DNA from: Neisseria sp. Marseille-Q6792
GTDB taxonomy: Bacteria > Pseudomonadota > Gammaproteobacteria > Burkholderiales > Neisseriaceae
Direction of reading: 5' to 3'
DNA: 64,000 bases
Assembly: GCF_943181435.1 (NCBI RefSeq)
Contig: NZ_OW969598.1
Location: 744,001 to 808,000 of the forward strand
Each line of letters opens with the position of its first letter. Within the stretch, counting starts at the first letter, position 1. The translations under genes and the position numbers were made by a program. Below, one piece after another: positions 1 to 8,344 of this stretch. Under the pieces are notes generated by a model. It made no database searches and had not been told where the DNA came from. It worked only from the letters and a program-made list of their open reading frames with translations.

Positions 1-711
1 GAGAAATTCTTCCGTCCGTTCGGACTGACGGCGAAATTCGGCAAACCGGATTGGGCGGTGTTCAAACAGATTTGGAAAATCGGCGCGCCCATCGGGCTGT
101 CTTATTTTTTGGAAGCCAGCGCGTTTTCGTTTATCGTGTTCTTGATCGCGCCCTTCGGCGAAGATTATGTGGCGGCGCAGCAGGTCGGCATCAGTTTGTC
201 GGGGATTCTCTATATGATTCCGCAAAGCGTCGGCTCGGCAGGGACGGTGCGCATCGGCTTTTCATTAGGACGGCGCGAATTTTCGCGGGCGCGTTATATT
301 TCGGGCGTGTCGCTGGCGTTGGGTTGGATGCTCGCCGTGATTACCGTGCTTTCTTTGGTATTATTCCGTTCGCCGCTGGTAAGTATGTACAACAATGATC
401 CGGCGGTTTTAAGCATCGCTGCCACCGTCCTGCTGTTCGCCGGCTTGTTCCAACCTGCAGACTTCACCCAATGCATCGCGTCCTATGCCCTGCGCGGCTA
501 CAAAATCACAAAAGTGCCGATGTTCATCCACGCCGCCGCCTTCTGGGGCTGCGGCCTGCTGCCGGGCTACCTGCTCGCCTACCGTTTCGGTATGGGCATT
601 TACGGCTTCTGGACGGCATTGATCGCCTCGCTCACCATCGCAGCCATCGCCTTGGTGTGGTGCTTGGAATTGTGCAGCAGAGAGATGGTCAGATCGCATA
701 AGGCCGTCTGA
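1..711 (+). CDS. norM: NorM-type MATE multidrug exporter, C-terminal half (5' end outside window)
   Basis: The frame is open from base 1, so the gene starts upstream of the window. The 236 visible residues hold about six hydrophobic segments, matching the second six-helix lobe of a MATE transporter. The stretch around the FLEASAF motif carries the membrane-embedded glutamate expected in NorM proteins. Family members export cationic drugs and dyes in exchange for Na+ or H+ across the inner membrane. The last codons (Ala-Val-stop) lie inside a DUS copy of the AG type that forms one arm of a hairpin. MATE family membership is clear; NorM is the likely neisserial member, inferred from similarity. 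Confidence 0.88.
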   Translation, partial: EKFFRPFGLTAKFGKPDWAVFKQIWKIGAPIGLSYFLEASAFSFIVFLIAPFGEDYVAAQQVGISLSGILYMIPQSVGSAGTVRIGFSLGRREFSRARYISGVSLALGWMLAVITVLSLVLFRSPLVSMYNNDPAVLSIAATVLLFAGLFQPADFTQCIASYALRGYKITKVPMFIHAAAFWGCGLLPGYLLAYRFGMGIYGFWTALIASLTIAAIALVWCLELCSREMVRSHKAV

Positions 712-730
712 AATTTCTTTCAGACGGCCT
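701..730. terminator. Inverted DUS pair (AG dialect) after norM
   Basis: Two 12-mers AGGCCGTCTGAA face each other across a short loop and form a 12-bp stem. The first arm contains the norM stop codon. The AG variant differs from the ATGCCGTCTGAA form used almost everywhere else here. It probably acts as a Rho-independent terminator as well as an uptake signal. Confidence 0.8.
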
Positions 731-774
731 CCATTGATATTTCATTTACGGCTTATTCACTTTTAAGGAAAAAA

Positions 775-1548
775 ATGTTTTCAACTTCCATTATAGAAAA
801 ACTTGCTTACTATGTTTATTGCTTGATTGACCCTAGAGACGGCAATATTTTCTATGTAGGAAAAGGCGTGGGCAATCGCGTTTTCCATCATGCCCTAGGT
901 TCATTACAAGAAACAGAAACGCCAAGTGATAAAATTGCTTTGATTAGGGAAATACATAAAAGCGGACACCAGCCCGTGTATTACATTCTGCGGCACAACA
1001 TCCAAACAGACAAACAGGCTTTTGAATATGAAGCGATGGCAATAGACCTACTCTCCCTAGTCAAGCCGAGCCAGCAGCCGCTGACTAATATTCAAGGTGG
1101 CACGCATTCTTCAGAAGTAGGATTGATGAGTTTGTCGGAATTAAAACGAAAGTATGATGCTCAAGAATTAAAAACTGATAAGCCCATTGTTTTAATTACG
1201 ATTAATAACGAATACGAGAAACTGAAAAAAGGCATCAGATCAGGGAATATTCCTGAAGCCGATAAGGATAAGGAAATTTACGAACGCACACGGAAATATT
1301 GGAAAATCGGAAGCCGACGTGAAAAAGCAAAATATGCAGTTGCAGTCTATCGCGGCTGGACATTGGCAGTATATGAAATCGAAAGATGGATTTCTGCCGA
1401 CGATATTATTCAAGGCCGTTGGATGTTTGAAGGCAAGCCGTTGCCAGAAGGCTCCGACATTTATCAAGAAATCGTGAATAAGCTGACCTATTCTTCCCAA
1501 GAAAACTATAAAGCCCCCCAAAACCCCATTACCTATCGTAATTGTTAA
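775..1548 (+). CDS. LEM-3-like GIY-YIG domain protein with C-terminal conserved domain
   Basis: This 257-residue protein starts at an ATG preceded by AAGGA. Residues about 11-95 match the LEM-3-like GIY-YIG nuclease fold: YYVYCLIDP, then IFYVGKG, an Arg in GNRVFHH and an acidic residue in the EYEAMAID helix. From about residue 135 a second domain follows (YAVAVYRGW, LAVYEIERW, RWMFEG, a final NPITYRNC). It looks to me like a small beta-rich PUA/EVE-like module, but I cannot confirm this. Base composition is more AT-rich than in norM or murB on either side, suggesting transfer. Function is unknown; a nuclease role, perhaps in defence, is inference. Confidence 0.75.
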   Translation: MFSTSIIEKLAYYVYCLIDPRDGNIFYVGKGVGNRVFHHALGSLQETETPSDKIALIREIHKSGHQPVYYILRHNIQTDKQAFEYEAMAIDLLSLVKPSQQPLTNIQGGTHSSEVGLMSLSELKRKYDAQELKTDKPIVLITINNEYEKLKKGIRSGNIPEADKDKEIYERTRKYWKIGSRREKAKYAVAVYRGWTLAVYEIERWISADDIIQGRWMFEGKPLPEGSDIYQEIVNKLTYSSQENYKAPQNPITYRNC

Positions 1549-1594
1549 ATAGTAAGTCTTCAGACAACCTGAATCCACAAAATCACAAATCATC

Positions 1595-2635
1595 ATGCAA
1601 CCCATCCAATACCAAACCGACCTCACCCCCTACAACACTTTCGGTCTTCGCGCCCAAGCCCGGGCCTTTATCGCGCTCGAACACGCCGATGAGTTGCGCG
1701 ACATCATCCGACTGCCGGAGTTCGACCGCAATACCGTTTTATGGCTCGGCGGCGGCAGCAACATCCTCTTGATGCAGGATTACGACGGCTTGGTTGTCCA
1801 TATGGAAAACAAAGGCATACGCGAGATTGCGCGTTCAGACGGCATGGTTCTGATTGAAGCGCAGGCGGGCGAAATTTGGCACGATTTTGTCCTGCACACT
1901 GTCGCGCTGGGTTTGAGCGGTCTGGAAAACCTGAGCCTGATTCCGGGTACAGTCGGCGCGTCGCCCGTGCAGAACATCGGTGCATACGGCGTGGAAGCGA
2001 AAGACGTGATTCACAGCGTGCGCTGCTTCGATTTGGATACGGAAACCTTTGTCGAGCTTTCCAATGCCGACTGCCGCTTCGCCTACCGAGAAAGTCTGTT
2101 CAAGCAGGAAGGCAAAGGGCGTTATGTGATTGTTTCGGTCGTATTTGCATTAAAAACGCATTTTGTGCCGAACTTGGGCTACGGCGATTTGGCGGCGAAG
2201 GTTGCCGAATTGAGTGCAGACAGGGAAGCGACGGCAAAAGACGTTTCCGATGCGGTATCCGCCATCCGCAACAGCAAATTACCCGACCCGAAAGTTTTGG
2301 GCAATGTCGGCAGTTTCTTTAAAAACCCCGTCGTCAACGCAGAAAAAGCCGCCACCCTGTTGCAGCAGCATCCCGATATGCCGCGCTATCCGCAGCCCGA
2401 CGGTTCGGTCAAACTCGCCGCCGGCTGGCTGATCGACCAATGCCGTCTGAAAGGCTTCCAAATCGGCGGCGCGGCGGTACATGACCGACAGGCTTTGGTT
2501 TTAGTGAACAAAAACAAAGCTTCTTCAGACGACATCTGGAAACTGGCGCAACACGTCTGCAATACAGTATTTACTCAATTTCAGGTAGAATTACACGCCG
2601 AACCCAATTGGCTGCCCGCTTCGTTCAGCCTGTAA
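1595..2635 (+). CDS. murB: UDP-N-acetylenolpyruvoylglucosamine reductase MurB
   Basis: MurB is the NADPH- and FAD-dependent cytoplasmic enzyme that makes UDP-N-acetylmuramate for peptidoglycan. The 346-residue length fits type I MurB. The FAD-binding PCMH domain shows GGGSN at residues 52-56 and IPGTVGASPVQNIGAYG further on. The catalytic-serine loop reads NVGSFFKNP and the C-terminal glutamate sits in HAEPNW. No strong ribosome binding site precedes the ATG, but the N-terminus matches the family. A DUS core lies in the coding sequence near 2443. Confidence 0.97.
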   Translation: MQPIQYQTDLTPYNTFGLRAQARAFIALEHADELRDIIRLPEFDRNTVLWLGGGSNILLMQDYDGLVVHMENKGIREIARSDGMVLIEAQAGEIWHDFVLHTVALGLSGLENLSLIPGTVGASPVQNIGAYGVEAKDVIHSVRCFDLDTETFVELSNADCRFAYRESLFKQEGKGRYVIVSVVFALKTHFVPNLGYGDLAAKVAELSADREATAKDVSDAVSAIRNSKLPDPKVLGNVGSFFKNPVVNAEKAATLLQQHPDMPRYPQPDGSVKLAAGWLIDQCRLKGFQIGGAAVHDRQALVLVNKNKASSDDIWKLAQHVCNTVFTQFQVELHAEPNWLPASFSL

Positions 2636-2652
2636 ATCCAAGGAGTATGCCC

Positions 2653-3297
2653 GTGACCCGCATTGCAAAAACCAATACTTACACCCGCATCATCGACGCC
2701 AGCCTTGCGCTCTTCAACGAGGAAGGCGAGCGCAACATCAGCACCAACCATATCGCGGCGCATTTGGGCATCAGTCCGGGCAATCTCTATTACCACTTCC
2801 GCAACAAAGACGAAATCATCGTCCAACTGTTCAAACGTTACAGCGAAGCCCTGCTGGCATACCTGAATGAAGCCGTGTTGCCGTCTGATGTGGAAGACTC
2901 CATCAATTATATGGCGGGCATTTATGACGTCATGTGGGAATACCGCTTCCTCTTTAGCGATGTAAACACCCTACTTGCACGCAGTGCCGAATTGTTGGGC
3001 GAACACAATACCTTCACCCAAGCCAAAGTCTCCCCGCTCTTGGTCAACCTGCTCACCCAGCTCAACGGCCTGAACATCATCCAAGCCGACCAAACCGCCA
3101 TGAACGACCTCGCCGTCAATATGTGGATGGTCACGAAATACTGGTTTGACTTCGACAGCTCCCTGCGCGGCCGCACCAAGCTGACCGAAGACTCCAAAGC
3201 ACGCGGCATCCGTCGTACCTTAAGCCTCCTGCGCCCCTACCTCTTGCCGGAACATCGCGAGGAATACGACCGGAAAATCGGCAGTACGCATTCATAA
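2653..3297 (+). CDS. TetR-family transcriptional regulator
   Basis: An N-terminal helix-turn-helix reads ISTNHIAAHLGISPGNLYYHF, followed by KDEIIVQLF, typical of TetR repressors; the larger C-terminal half would bind the ligand. An ATG at 2647 has AGGAG only one base upstream. A GTG at 2653 sits seven bases from the same AGGAG, so I prefer 2653 (about 214 residues). The gene follows murB closely (17 bases) and may be cotranscribed. The ligand and target genes are not evident. Confidence 0.88.
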   Translation: MTRIAKTNTYTRIIDASLALFNEEGERNISTNHIAAHLGISPGNLYYHFRNKDEIIVQLFKRYSEALLAYLNEAVLPSDVEDSINYMAGIYDVMWEYRFLFSDVNTLLARSAELLGEHNTFTQAKVSPLLVNLLTQLNGLNIIQADQTAMNDLAVNMWMVTKYWFDFDSSLRGRTKLTEDSKARGIRRTLSLLRPYLLPEHREEYDRKIGSTHS

Positions 3298-3302
3298 TTT
3301 CC

Positions 3303-3332
3303 ATGCCGTCTGAGCTTATTTTCAGACGGCAT
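3303..3332. terminator. Inverted DUS pair after tetR-like gene
   Basis: ATGCCGTCTGAG faces TTCAGACGGCAT across a six-base loop, a near-perfect stem with one altered end base. It lies between the regulator stop and the next start and probably serves as a terminator. Its first arm supplies a spurious in-frame ATG for the next gene. Confidence 0.75.
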
Positions 3333-3344
3333 TCATCTATAAAC

Positions 3345-4151
3345 ATGATACATAACCCTCCTTCCACCTCCCCCGACGCATCTATCTTAGGCTTAGGCTA
3401 CCTCGGTCGTCCTTTGGCGCAGAAACTTTACGAACACGGCAGCCGTGTTACCGCCGTCAAACGCAGCCTGACTTCGGACGATATCAATCTGCCCATACAC
3501 CTCGATACCATCGACCTCAATCAAGACAGTGTGTTTCAAAGCGCGAACCTTGCACGCGATACAAGCTTTTGGCGGCACCACGCCGACAAACCCGTTTGGT
3601 TCTGCCTCTTGCCGCCATCCTCGCTGGCACATTACGCCGACACCGTCAAACAATGGGCAGAACTTGCCCGGGCGTGCAACGTGCAACATCTGATTTTCAC
3701 GAGCAGCACCAGCGTTTACGGCGATAAAGTGCGCGAATGCGACGAAACTACCACACCCGATCCACAAACCGAGTCTGCCCGCCAAATCCTCGCCGCCGAA
3801 CAACACCTGCTCGACAGCGGCATCTCCAACATCGACATCCTGCGGCTGGGTGGGCTTTATTGCGCCGAACGCCATCCCGTCAGCCGCCTTGTTCAAAAGC
3901 AAAACATCCCGGGCGGCAACCGGCCTGTCAATATCATCCACCGCGATATCGCCGTCGAAACCCTGTTTCAGACGGCATTAAAACCCAACGGCAAAAGACT
4001 GAAAAACATTATTGAACTGCGCCACCCGACACGACGCGAATTCTATACGGAAGAAGCTGCCAAACTCGGTTTACCGACTCCGGATTTCGCACCCGACGAC
4101 AGCAGGGGCAAAATCATCATTACCGTTTGCGATAACGGGTTAAGCCTGTAA
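3345..4151 (+). CDS. NAD(P)-dependent epimerase/dehydratase-like protein (extended SDR)
   Basis: This 268-residue protein has a Rossmann nucleotide-binding loop GLGYLG at residues 16-21 and the strand motif FTSSTSVYGD typical of extended SDR/YeeZ-like proteins. The substrate is unknown. I set the start at 3345 because the upstream ATG at 3303 is simply the DUS, whose 12-mer always reads Met-Pro-Ser-Glu. Another DUS lies inside the coding region near 3967. It lies upstream of the ubiJ-nadK-rluF group on the same strand. Confidence 0.85.
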   Translation: MIHNPPSTSPDASILGLGYLGRPLAQKLYEHGSRVTAVKRSLTSDDINLPIHLDTIDLNQDSVFQSANLARDTSFWRHHADKPVWFCLLPPSSLAHYADTVKQWAELARACNVQHLIFTSSTSVYGDKVRECDETTTPDPQTESARQILAAEQHLLDSGISNIDILRLGGLYCAERHPVSRLVQKQNIPGGNRPVNIIHRDIAVETLFQTALKPNGKRLKNIIELRHPTRREFYTEEAAKLGLPTPDFAPDDSRGKIIITVCDNGLSL

Positions 4152-4204
4152 AATAAGCGGCAACAGCAACAAACCGGCATTCTGCCCGCAGTCAGGAAAT
4201 AAAC

Positions 4205-4777
4205 ATGTCCGCCCTATTCCCCATCATCAACTACCTGATTCAGCAAAACCCCGACAGCCGCTCGGAGCTTGCCGCATTTGCCGACAAAACACTGGCACTG
4301 AACATTGCCGGATTGAAACTGACCGGACGTATCACAGAAGAAGGATTTCTATCGGCAAGCAACGGTTTTGCAGACACAGAAATCACCTTCCGCAACAGCG
4401 CGGTACAAAAAATCCTGCAAAGAGGCGAGCCGGGGGTGGGAGACATCAGCCTTGAAGGAGACCTCATCCTCGGCATGGCGGTATTACCCCTGCTCGGCAG
4501 CCTGCGTTACCGTGCATCGGACGACTTGGCACGGATTTTCGGCACGCAGCTCGGCAACAGCATCGGCAGCCGCGCCGCCGATATCGGACACGGCATCAAA
4601 CAAATCGGCAGAAGCATAGCCGAACAAATCGGCGAATTTTCCCGCGAACCCGAATCCCCCGTTATCGACGCCGCCACCCTGTCCGCCTGGATGGAAGAAG
4701 TGGACAAACTGCGCGACGACGTCGCCCGCCTCAACGAACGCCTCGACAGGCTCGAACGCGACATTTGGATAGACTAA
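4205..4777 (+). CDS. ubiJ: UbiJ-like ubiquinone biosynthesis accessory protein (SCP2 domain)
   Basis: The 190-residue protein has an N-terminal SCP2-type lipid-binding domain (ISLEGDLILGMAVL, then RYRASDDLARIFG). It ends in a charged coiled-coil tail (VDKLRDDVARLNERLDRLERDI), the layout of UbiJ/YigP. UbiJ proteins bind the hydrophobic intermediates of the aerobic ubiquinone pathway in the cytosolic Ubi complex. An AGGAAAT precedes the ATG. Only 19 bases separate it from nadK. The symbol rests on domain architecture and length, not on a search. Confidence 0.75.
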   Translation: MSALFPIINYLIQQNPDSRSELAAFADKTLALNIAGLKLTGRITEEGFLSASNGFADTEITFRNSAVQKILQRGEPGVGDISLEGDLILGMAVLPLLGSLRYRASDDLARIFGTQLGNSIGSRAADIGHGIKQIGRSIAEQIGEFSREPESPVIDAATLSAWMEEVDKLRDDVARLNERLDRLERDIWID

Positions 4778-4796
4778 CCTTCAGACGGCATCCGAC

Positions 4797-5687
4797 ATGA
4801 ACAGCCCTTTTCACAACATCGGCATCGTAACCCGCCCCAACACGCCCGACATCCAAGATACTGCACACACACTGATTACATTTTTGAAGCAGCACGGCTT
4901 TACCGTCTATCTCGACGAAGTCGGCATAAGGGAATGCTGCATCTATACCCAAGACACCGACGGCTGCCATATCGTCAACAAGACCGAACTGGGGCAATAC
5001 TGCGACCTGGTCGCCGTCTTAGGCGGAGACGGCACCTTTCTCTCTGCCGCCCGCGAAATCGCCCCGCGCGCTGTTCCGATTATCGGTATCAACCAAGGTC
5101 ATTTGGGCTTTCTTACCCAAATTCCCCGCGAATATATGACGGACAAGCTATTGCCCGTTTTAGAAGGAAAATACCTTGCCGAAGAGCGCATCCTGATTGA
5201 AGCCGCACTGATCCGCGAAGGCAAAACCGCCGAACGCGCCCTCGCCCTCAACGATGCCGTCCTCTCCCGTGGCGGTGCCGGACAGATGATTGAATTTGAA
5301 GTCTTCGTCAATCAGGAATTCGTCTATACACAACGTTCGGACGGGCTGATTGTCTCCACCCCCACCGGATCGACCGCCTATTCGCTTGCCGCCGGCGGCC
5401 CCATCATGCAGGCAGGATTACACGCCTTCACACTCGTACCCATCTGTCCGCAATCCATGACCAACCGCCCCATCGCCATTTCCGACGCATCTGAAATCGA
5501 AATCCTCGTTACTCAAAGCGGCGACGCCCGCGTCCATTTCGACGGTCAATCCTTCATCGACGTGCAAAACCTCGACCGCATCATCATCCGCCGCTACCAC
5601 AACCCCTTACGCATCCTACACCCGACCGACTACCAATATTTCAAAACCCTGCGCCAAAAACTGCACTGGGGCGAGCAATTAGTCTAA
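4797..5687 (+). CDS. nadK: NAD kinase
   Basis: NadK phosphorylates NAD to NADP using ATP or polyphosphate. The 296-residue length is standard. The signature GGDGTFLSAAR carries the catalytic aspartate, NDAVLSRGG the second conserved motif, and DGLIVSTPTGSTAYSLAAGGP the nucleotide-binding loop. A single DUS lies in the short gap to the preceding gene. The gene is on the same strand as, and close to, the pseudouridine synthase gene. Confidence 0.97.
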   Translation: MNSPFHNIGIVTRPNTPDIQDTAHTLITFLKQHGFTVYLDEVGIRECCIYTQDTDGCHIVNKTELGQYCDLVAVLGGDGTFLSAAREIAPRAVPIIGINQGHLGFLTQIPREYMTDKLLPVLEGKYLAEERILIEAALIREGKTAERALALNDAVLSRGGAGQMIEFEVFVNQEFVYTQRSDGLIVSTPTGSTAYSLAAGGPIMQAGLHAFTLVPICPQSMTNRPIAISDASEIEILVTQSGDARVHFDGQSFIDVQNLDRIIIRRYHNPLRILHPTDYQYFKTLRQKLHWGEQLV

Positions 5688-5711
5688 GCCGGCCTTTACC
5701 CGAAAGTACCC

Positions 5712-6470
5712 ATGAATTCCAAAATTTCCTCCGACCATACAGAAGATACCATACGCCTCTCCAAACGCATGGCGCAACTGGGACTTTGTTCGCGCCGTGA
5801 AGCCGACAGCTATATCGAACAGGGCTGGGTAACGGTCAACGGCAAAACCGCCGTACTTGGTCAGAAAATTTCACCGGCAGACCGTATCGAACTGAACAAG
5901 AAAGCCCACGAACAGCAGGCGGCACGCATTACCATCCTGCTGAACAAACCCGTCGGCTATGTCAGCGCACAAGCGGAAAAAGGCTATAAATCCGCCGCCG
6001 AACTGATTACCCCTGAAAATCGCTGGGAAGGCGACACCAGCCGCATCCGTTTCGATCCGAAACACAAAATCGGCCTCGCCCCCGCCGGCAGGCTCGATAT
6101 CGATTCAGTCGGATTACTGGTGTTGACGCAAGACGGCCGTATCGCCAAGCAGCTTATCGGCGAAAACAGCGGCAGTGAAAAAGAATATTTGGTGCGCGTA
6201 CGCGGCAAATTGGACGAAAAAGGACTTGCCTTACTGAATCACGGATTGAGTTTGGACGGTGAGAAACTGCGTCCCGCCAAAGTAGAATGGCAAAACGAAG
6301 ACCAACTGCGTTTCGTATTGAAACAAGGTAAAAAGCGGCAAATCCGCCGTATGTGCGAACTGGTCGGACTGCGCGTCGTCGGGCTGAAACGCATCCGTAT
6401 GGGCAAGGTCAAACTCGGCAGGCTGCCGCCCGGCAAATGGCGTTATCTCGCTCCCGGCGAATCGTTTTAA
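5712..6470 (+). CDS. rluF: RluF-like 23S rRNA pseudouridine synthase
   Basis: An S4 RNA-binding domain ([24 protein letters not shown], residues about 17-40) is followed by an RsuA/RluB/E/F-type catalytic domain. The active-site loop is [17 protein letters not shown], containing the catalytic aspartate, and the later signature is [13 protein letters not shown]. The 252-residue protein modifies a uridine in 23S rRNA. The RluF assignment rests on N-terminal similarity; another member of the RsuA family is possible. Confidence 0.82.
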   Translation: MNSKISSDHTEDTIRLSKRMAQLGLCSRREADSYIEQGWVTVNGKTAVLGQKISPADRIELNKKAHEQQAARITILLNKPVGYVSAQAEKGYKSAAELITPENRWEGDTSRIRFDPKHKIGLAPAGRLDIDSVGLLVLTQDGRIAKQLIGENSGSEKEYLVRVRGKLDEKGLALLNHGLSLDGEKLRPAKVEWQNEDQLRFVLKQGKKRQIRRMCELVGLRVVGLKRIRMGKVKLGRLPPGKWRYLAPGESF

Positions 6471-6484
6471 ATAAGCATTAAAAA

Positions 6485-6520
6485 ATGCCGTCTGAAAATC
6501 CTTGTGTTTTCAGACGGCAT
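6485..6520. terminator. Inverted DUS pair between convergent genes
   Basis: ATGCCGTCTGAA and its reverse complement form a 12-bp stem with A and T tracts on its flanks. It sits between the rightward rluF-like gene and the leftward nitroreductase and could terminate both. Confidence 0.85.
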
Positions 6521-6524
6521 TGCC

Positions 6525-7193
6525 TTATGCCCAAATAATGGTTTCTTCCAAGGGCCTGCGCGCTTTAGTGGCGATTTCCTGAACCCGGTAGCCGAATGTC
6601 GCGGCAACGGACACGCCCCATTCTGCCGCATCGAACAAACCGAACTGCCCGGACAATACGCGTTCCATATCGGCATAGTTGAAACCTTCCACCGGGCAGG
6701 AATCGATACCCGCCATAGCCGCACCCGTCATCATGTTGGCTAACGCGATATAGGTCTGGCGGCAGCACCAGTCAAACAAGGCGCGCGGATTGTCTAAAAT
6801 CTTGATATCGTCGGCTTGAAACGCCTGATACCTCGCCAAAGATTTTTCTACGGCATCCGGTTCGGTAACACCGCGCCGTTTGAGGCTTTCCAACATAAAC
6901 GGGCTGTCGGAGCGGGCATTTTTCTTCGCCAAAAACACCACCAAATGACTGGCGGTATCCAAAGCATCCGCCATACCCCAAGAAAACGGCTTGATGGCCT
7001 GTCGGATTTCAGGGTTTTGAACCACAACAAACTGCCAAGGCTCCGAACCGACCGAACTGGGCGACAAACGCCCGAGTTCTAAAATAAACTGAAAATCCTC
7101 GGCACTGATTTTGCGTGCCGCATCGTAATGCCGGCACGATTTGCGGTTTTTAAATGCAGATAGAACCTGCTCTTTACTTAATACTGTCATCGT
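6525..7193 (-). CDS. NAD(P)H-dependent nitroreductase-family flavoprotein
   Basis: This 222-residue protein of the FMN-dependent nitroreductase family begins MTVLSKEQVLSAFKNRKS. It carries the FMN-contact regions RKSCRHYDAARKIS, LSPSSVGSEPWQFVVV and GIDSCPVEGFN. Such enzymes reduce nitroaromatics, quinones or flavins in the cytosol; the natural substrate is unknown. The start at 7193 is chosen because homology begins there and an AAGGATG precedes it; the longer frame to 7250 has no support. Confidence 0.9.
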   Translation of the reverse strand, partial: TMTVLSKEQVLSAFKNRKSCRHYDAARKISAEDFQFILELGRLSPSSVGSEPWQFVVVQNPEIRQAIKPFSWGMADALDTASHLVVFLAKKNARSDSPFMLESLKRRGVTEPDAVEKSLARYQAFQADDIKILDNPRALFDWCCRQTYIALANMMTGAAMAGIDSCPVEGFNYADMERVLSGQFGLFDAAEWGVSVAATFGYRVQEIATKARRPLEETIIWA

Positions 7194-7325
7194 GCATCCT
7201 TTTATTACTTTGATTGCAAATTGATTTCGTACCCTATAAGCCGCCCCCACTGTCGGGCCTTATCCGGACTTTGCCCATCCTTCGGCGGCTCGGAAAGTAA
7301 AGTGGCCGCAGATTCGCCAATAACG

Positions 7326-7353
7326 CCCAAATGCCTTTCAGACGGCATTTGGG
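7326..7353. terminator. DUS-containing hairpin after folE2
   Basis: CCCAAATGCC and GGCATTTGGG form a 10-bp stem whose loop and right arm hold a DUS copy. It lies just downstream of the leftward folE2 stop and is a likely terminator. The rest of the 175-base gap before the nitroreductase shows no gene. Confidence 0.65.
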
Positions 7354-7368
7354 TCATCGCAAACACGC

Positions 7369-8142
7369 CTACGGATACGCGATATAGGCATAAGCCGAAT
7401 GGTTGTGGATAGATTCGAAATTCTCGCTCTCGACAACGAAACTCTTGATGCGTTTGTCGGCAATCAGCGAAGTAGCGACATCGCGCACCATATCTTCCAC
7501 GAATTTCGGATTTTCGTAGGCCTTTTCGGTAACGTATTTTTCATCGGGGCGTTTGAGCAGGCCGTAGAGTTGGCAGCTTGCCTGCGCCTCCACATAATCG
7601 ATGACTTCCTCGATACCGACTTCGGCATCGGCAGTCAGGCTGACGGTAACGTGCGAACGCTGATTATGCGCGCCATATTGGGAAATTTCTTTGGAACACG
7701 GGCAAAGCGAGGTTACGGGAATCATAACCTTCATACTGTGGCCGTATGCACCGTCTTTAATTTCTCCCGTAAGGCAGACATCATAATCCAGTAAAGACTG
7801 AATACCGGAAACAGGGGCGGTTTTTTTGCGGAAAAATGGGAAAGAAATGCTGATTTTGCCGGAGTGGGAATCTAAAAGCGCGACCATTTCGGTAGTCAGC
7901 TTGCGCAATTGTGCAAAATCCAAGGCTTCGGCATGTTGCTCCATCAATGCGACAAAACGCGACATATGCGTCCCCTTCTGCTCAGCAGGCAGGTAAACCG
8001 TCATGGTCAGACGGGCAACGGTGGACTGGATGCCTTCTGCAGTTTGCAGGGTAATCGGAAAGCGCAGGTCTTTGATACCGACCTGATTGATCGGCAGGTT
8101 GCGTAAATCTCTGCTGGATTGCACGTCTGCAATGGCGTTCAT
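7369..8142 (-). CDS. folE2: GTP cyclohydrolase I, type IB (FolE2)
   Basis: FolE2 converts GTP to dihydroneopterin triphosphate, the first step of folate synthesis. The 257-residue protein shows family features: VGIKDLRFP near the start, FPFFRKKTAPVSG, and the metal-site motif SLCPCSKEIS containing the catalytic cysteine. The true start is at 8142 (MNAIADVQSSRDLR). Reading on to 8277 would add an implausible leader carrying the translated DUS. No canonical folE is visible here. folK, a later folate gene, lies at 59.1 kb. Confidence 0.96.
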   Translation of the reverse strand: MNAIADVQSSRDLRNLPINQVGIKDLRFPITLQTAEGIQSTVARLTMTVYLPAEQKGTHMSRFVALMEQHAEALDFAQLRKLTTEMVALLDSHSGKISISFPFFRKKTAPVSGIQSLLDYDVCLTGEIKDGAYGHSMKVMIPVTSLCPCSKEISQYGAHNQRSHVTVSLTADAEVGIEEVIDYVEAQASCQLYGLLKRPDEKYVTEKAYENPKFVEDMVRDVATSLIADKRIKSFVVESENFESIHNHSAYAYIAYP

Positions 8143-8202
8143 GCGTTGTTTGTCCTTAATATTCAGATAATTATTGAGATGTGTGTATTGTATGGCAGGC
8201 AG

Positions 8203-8214
8203 ATGCCGTCTGAA
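8203..8214 (+). repeat. Single DUS in the loop of a longer inverted repeat
   Basis: ATGCCGTCTGAA lies in the 200-base divergent region between folE2 and the transsulfuration gene. It has no DUS partner. It is bracketed by GGCAGGC on the left and GCCTGCC on the right (about 8194 and 8233), which could pair and place it in a loop. Confidence 0.6.
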
Positions 8215-8280
8215 AAAACGCTGTTGGCCGCCTGCCTGCAAATGCGAGATTATATCACTTGCTTTTGGCGGCTGCATTGA

Positions 8281-8310
8281 TTGTTTCTATTTTCGGGATA
8301 GTGATAAAAT
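8281..8310 (+). promoter_or_regulatory. Candidate promoter of the transsulfuration gene
   Basis: TTGTTT at 8281-8286 and TAAAAT at 8305-8310 are 18 bases apart and end about 35 bases before the ATG. This is a plausible sigma-70 promoter by pattern only. Confidence 0.4.
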
Positions 8311-8344
8311 CCCGACTTATTCATATCTTACAAGGCAGAAACAG

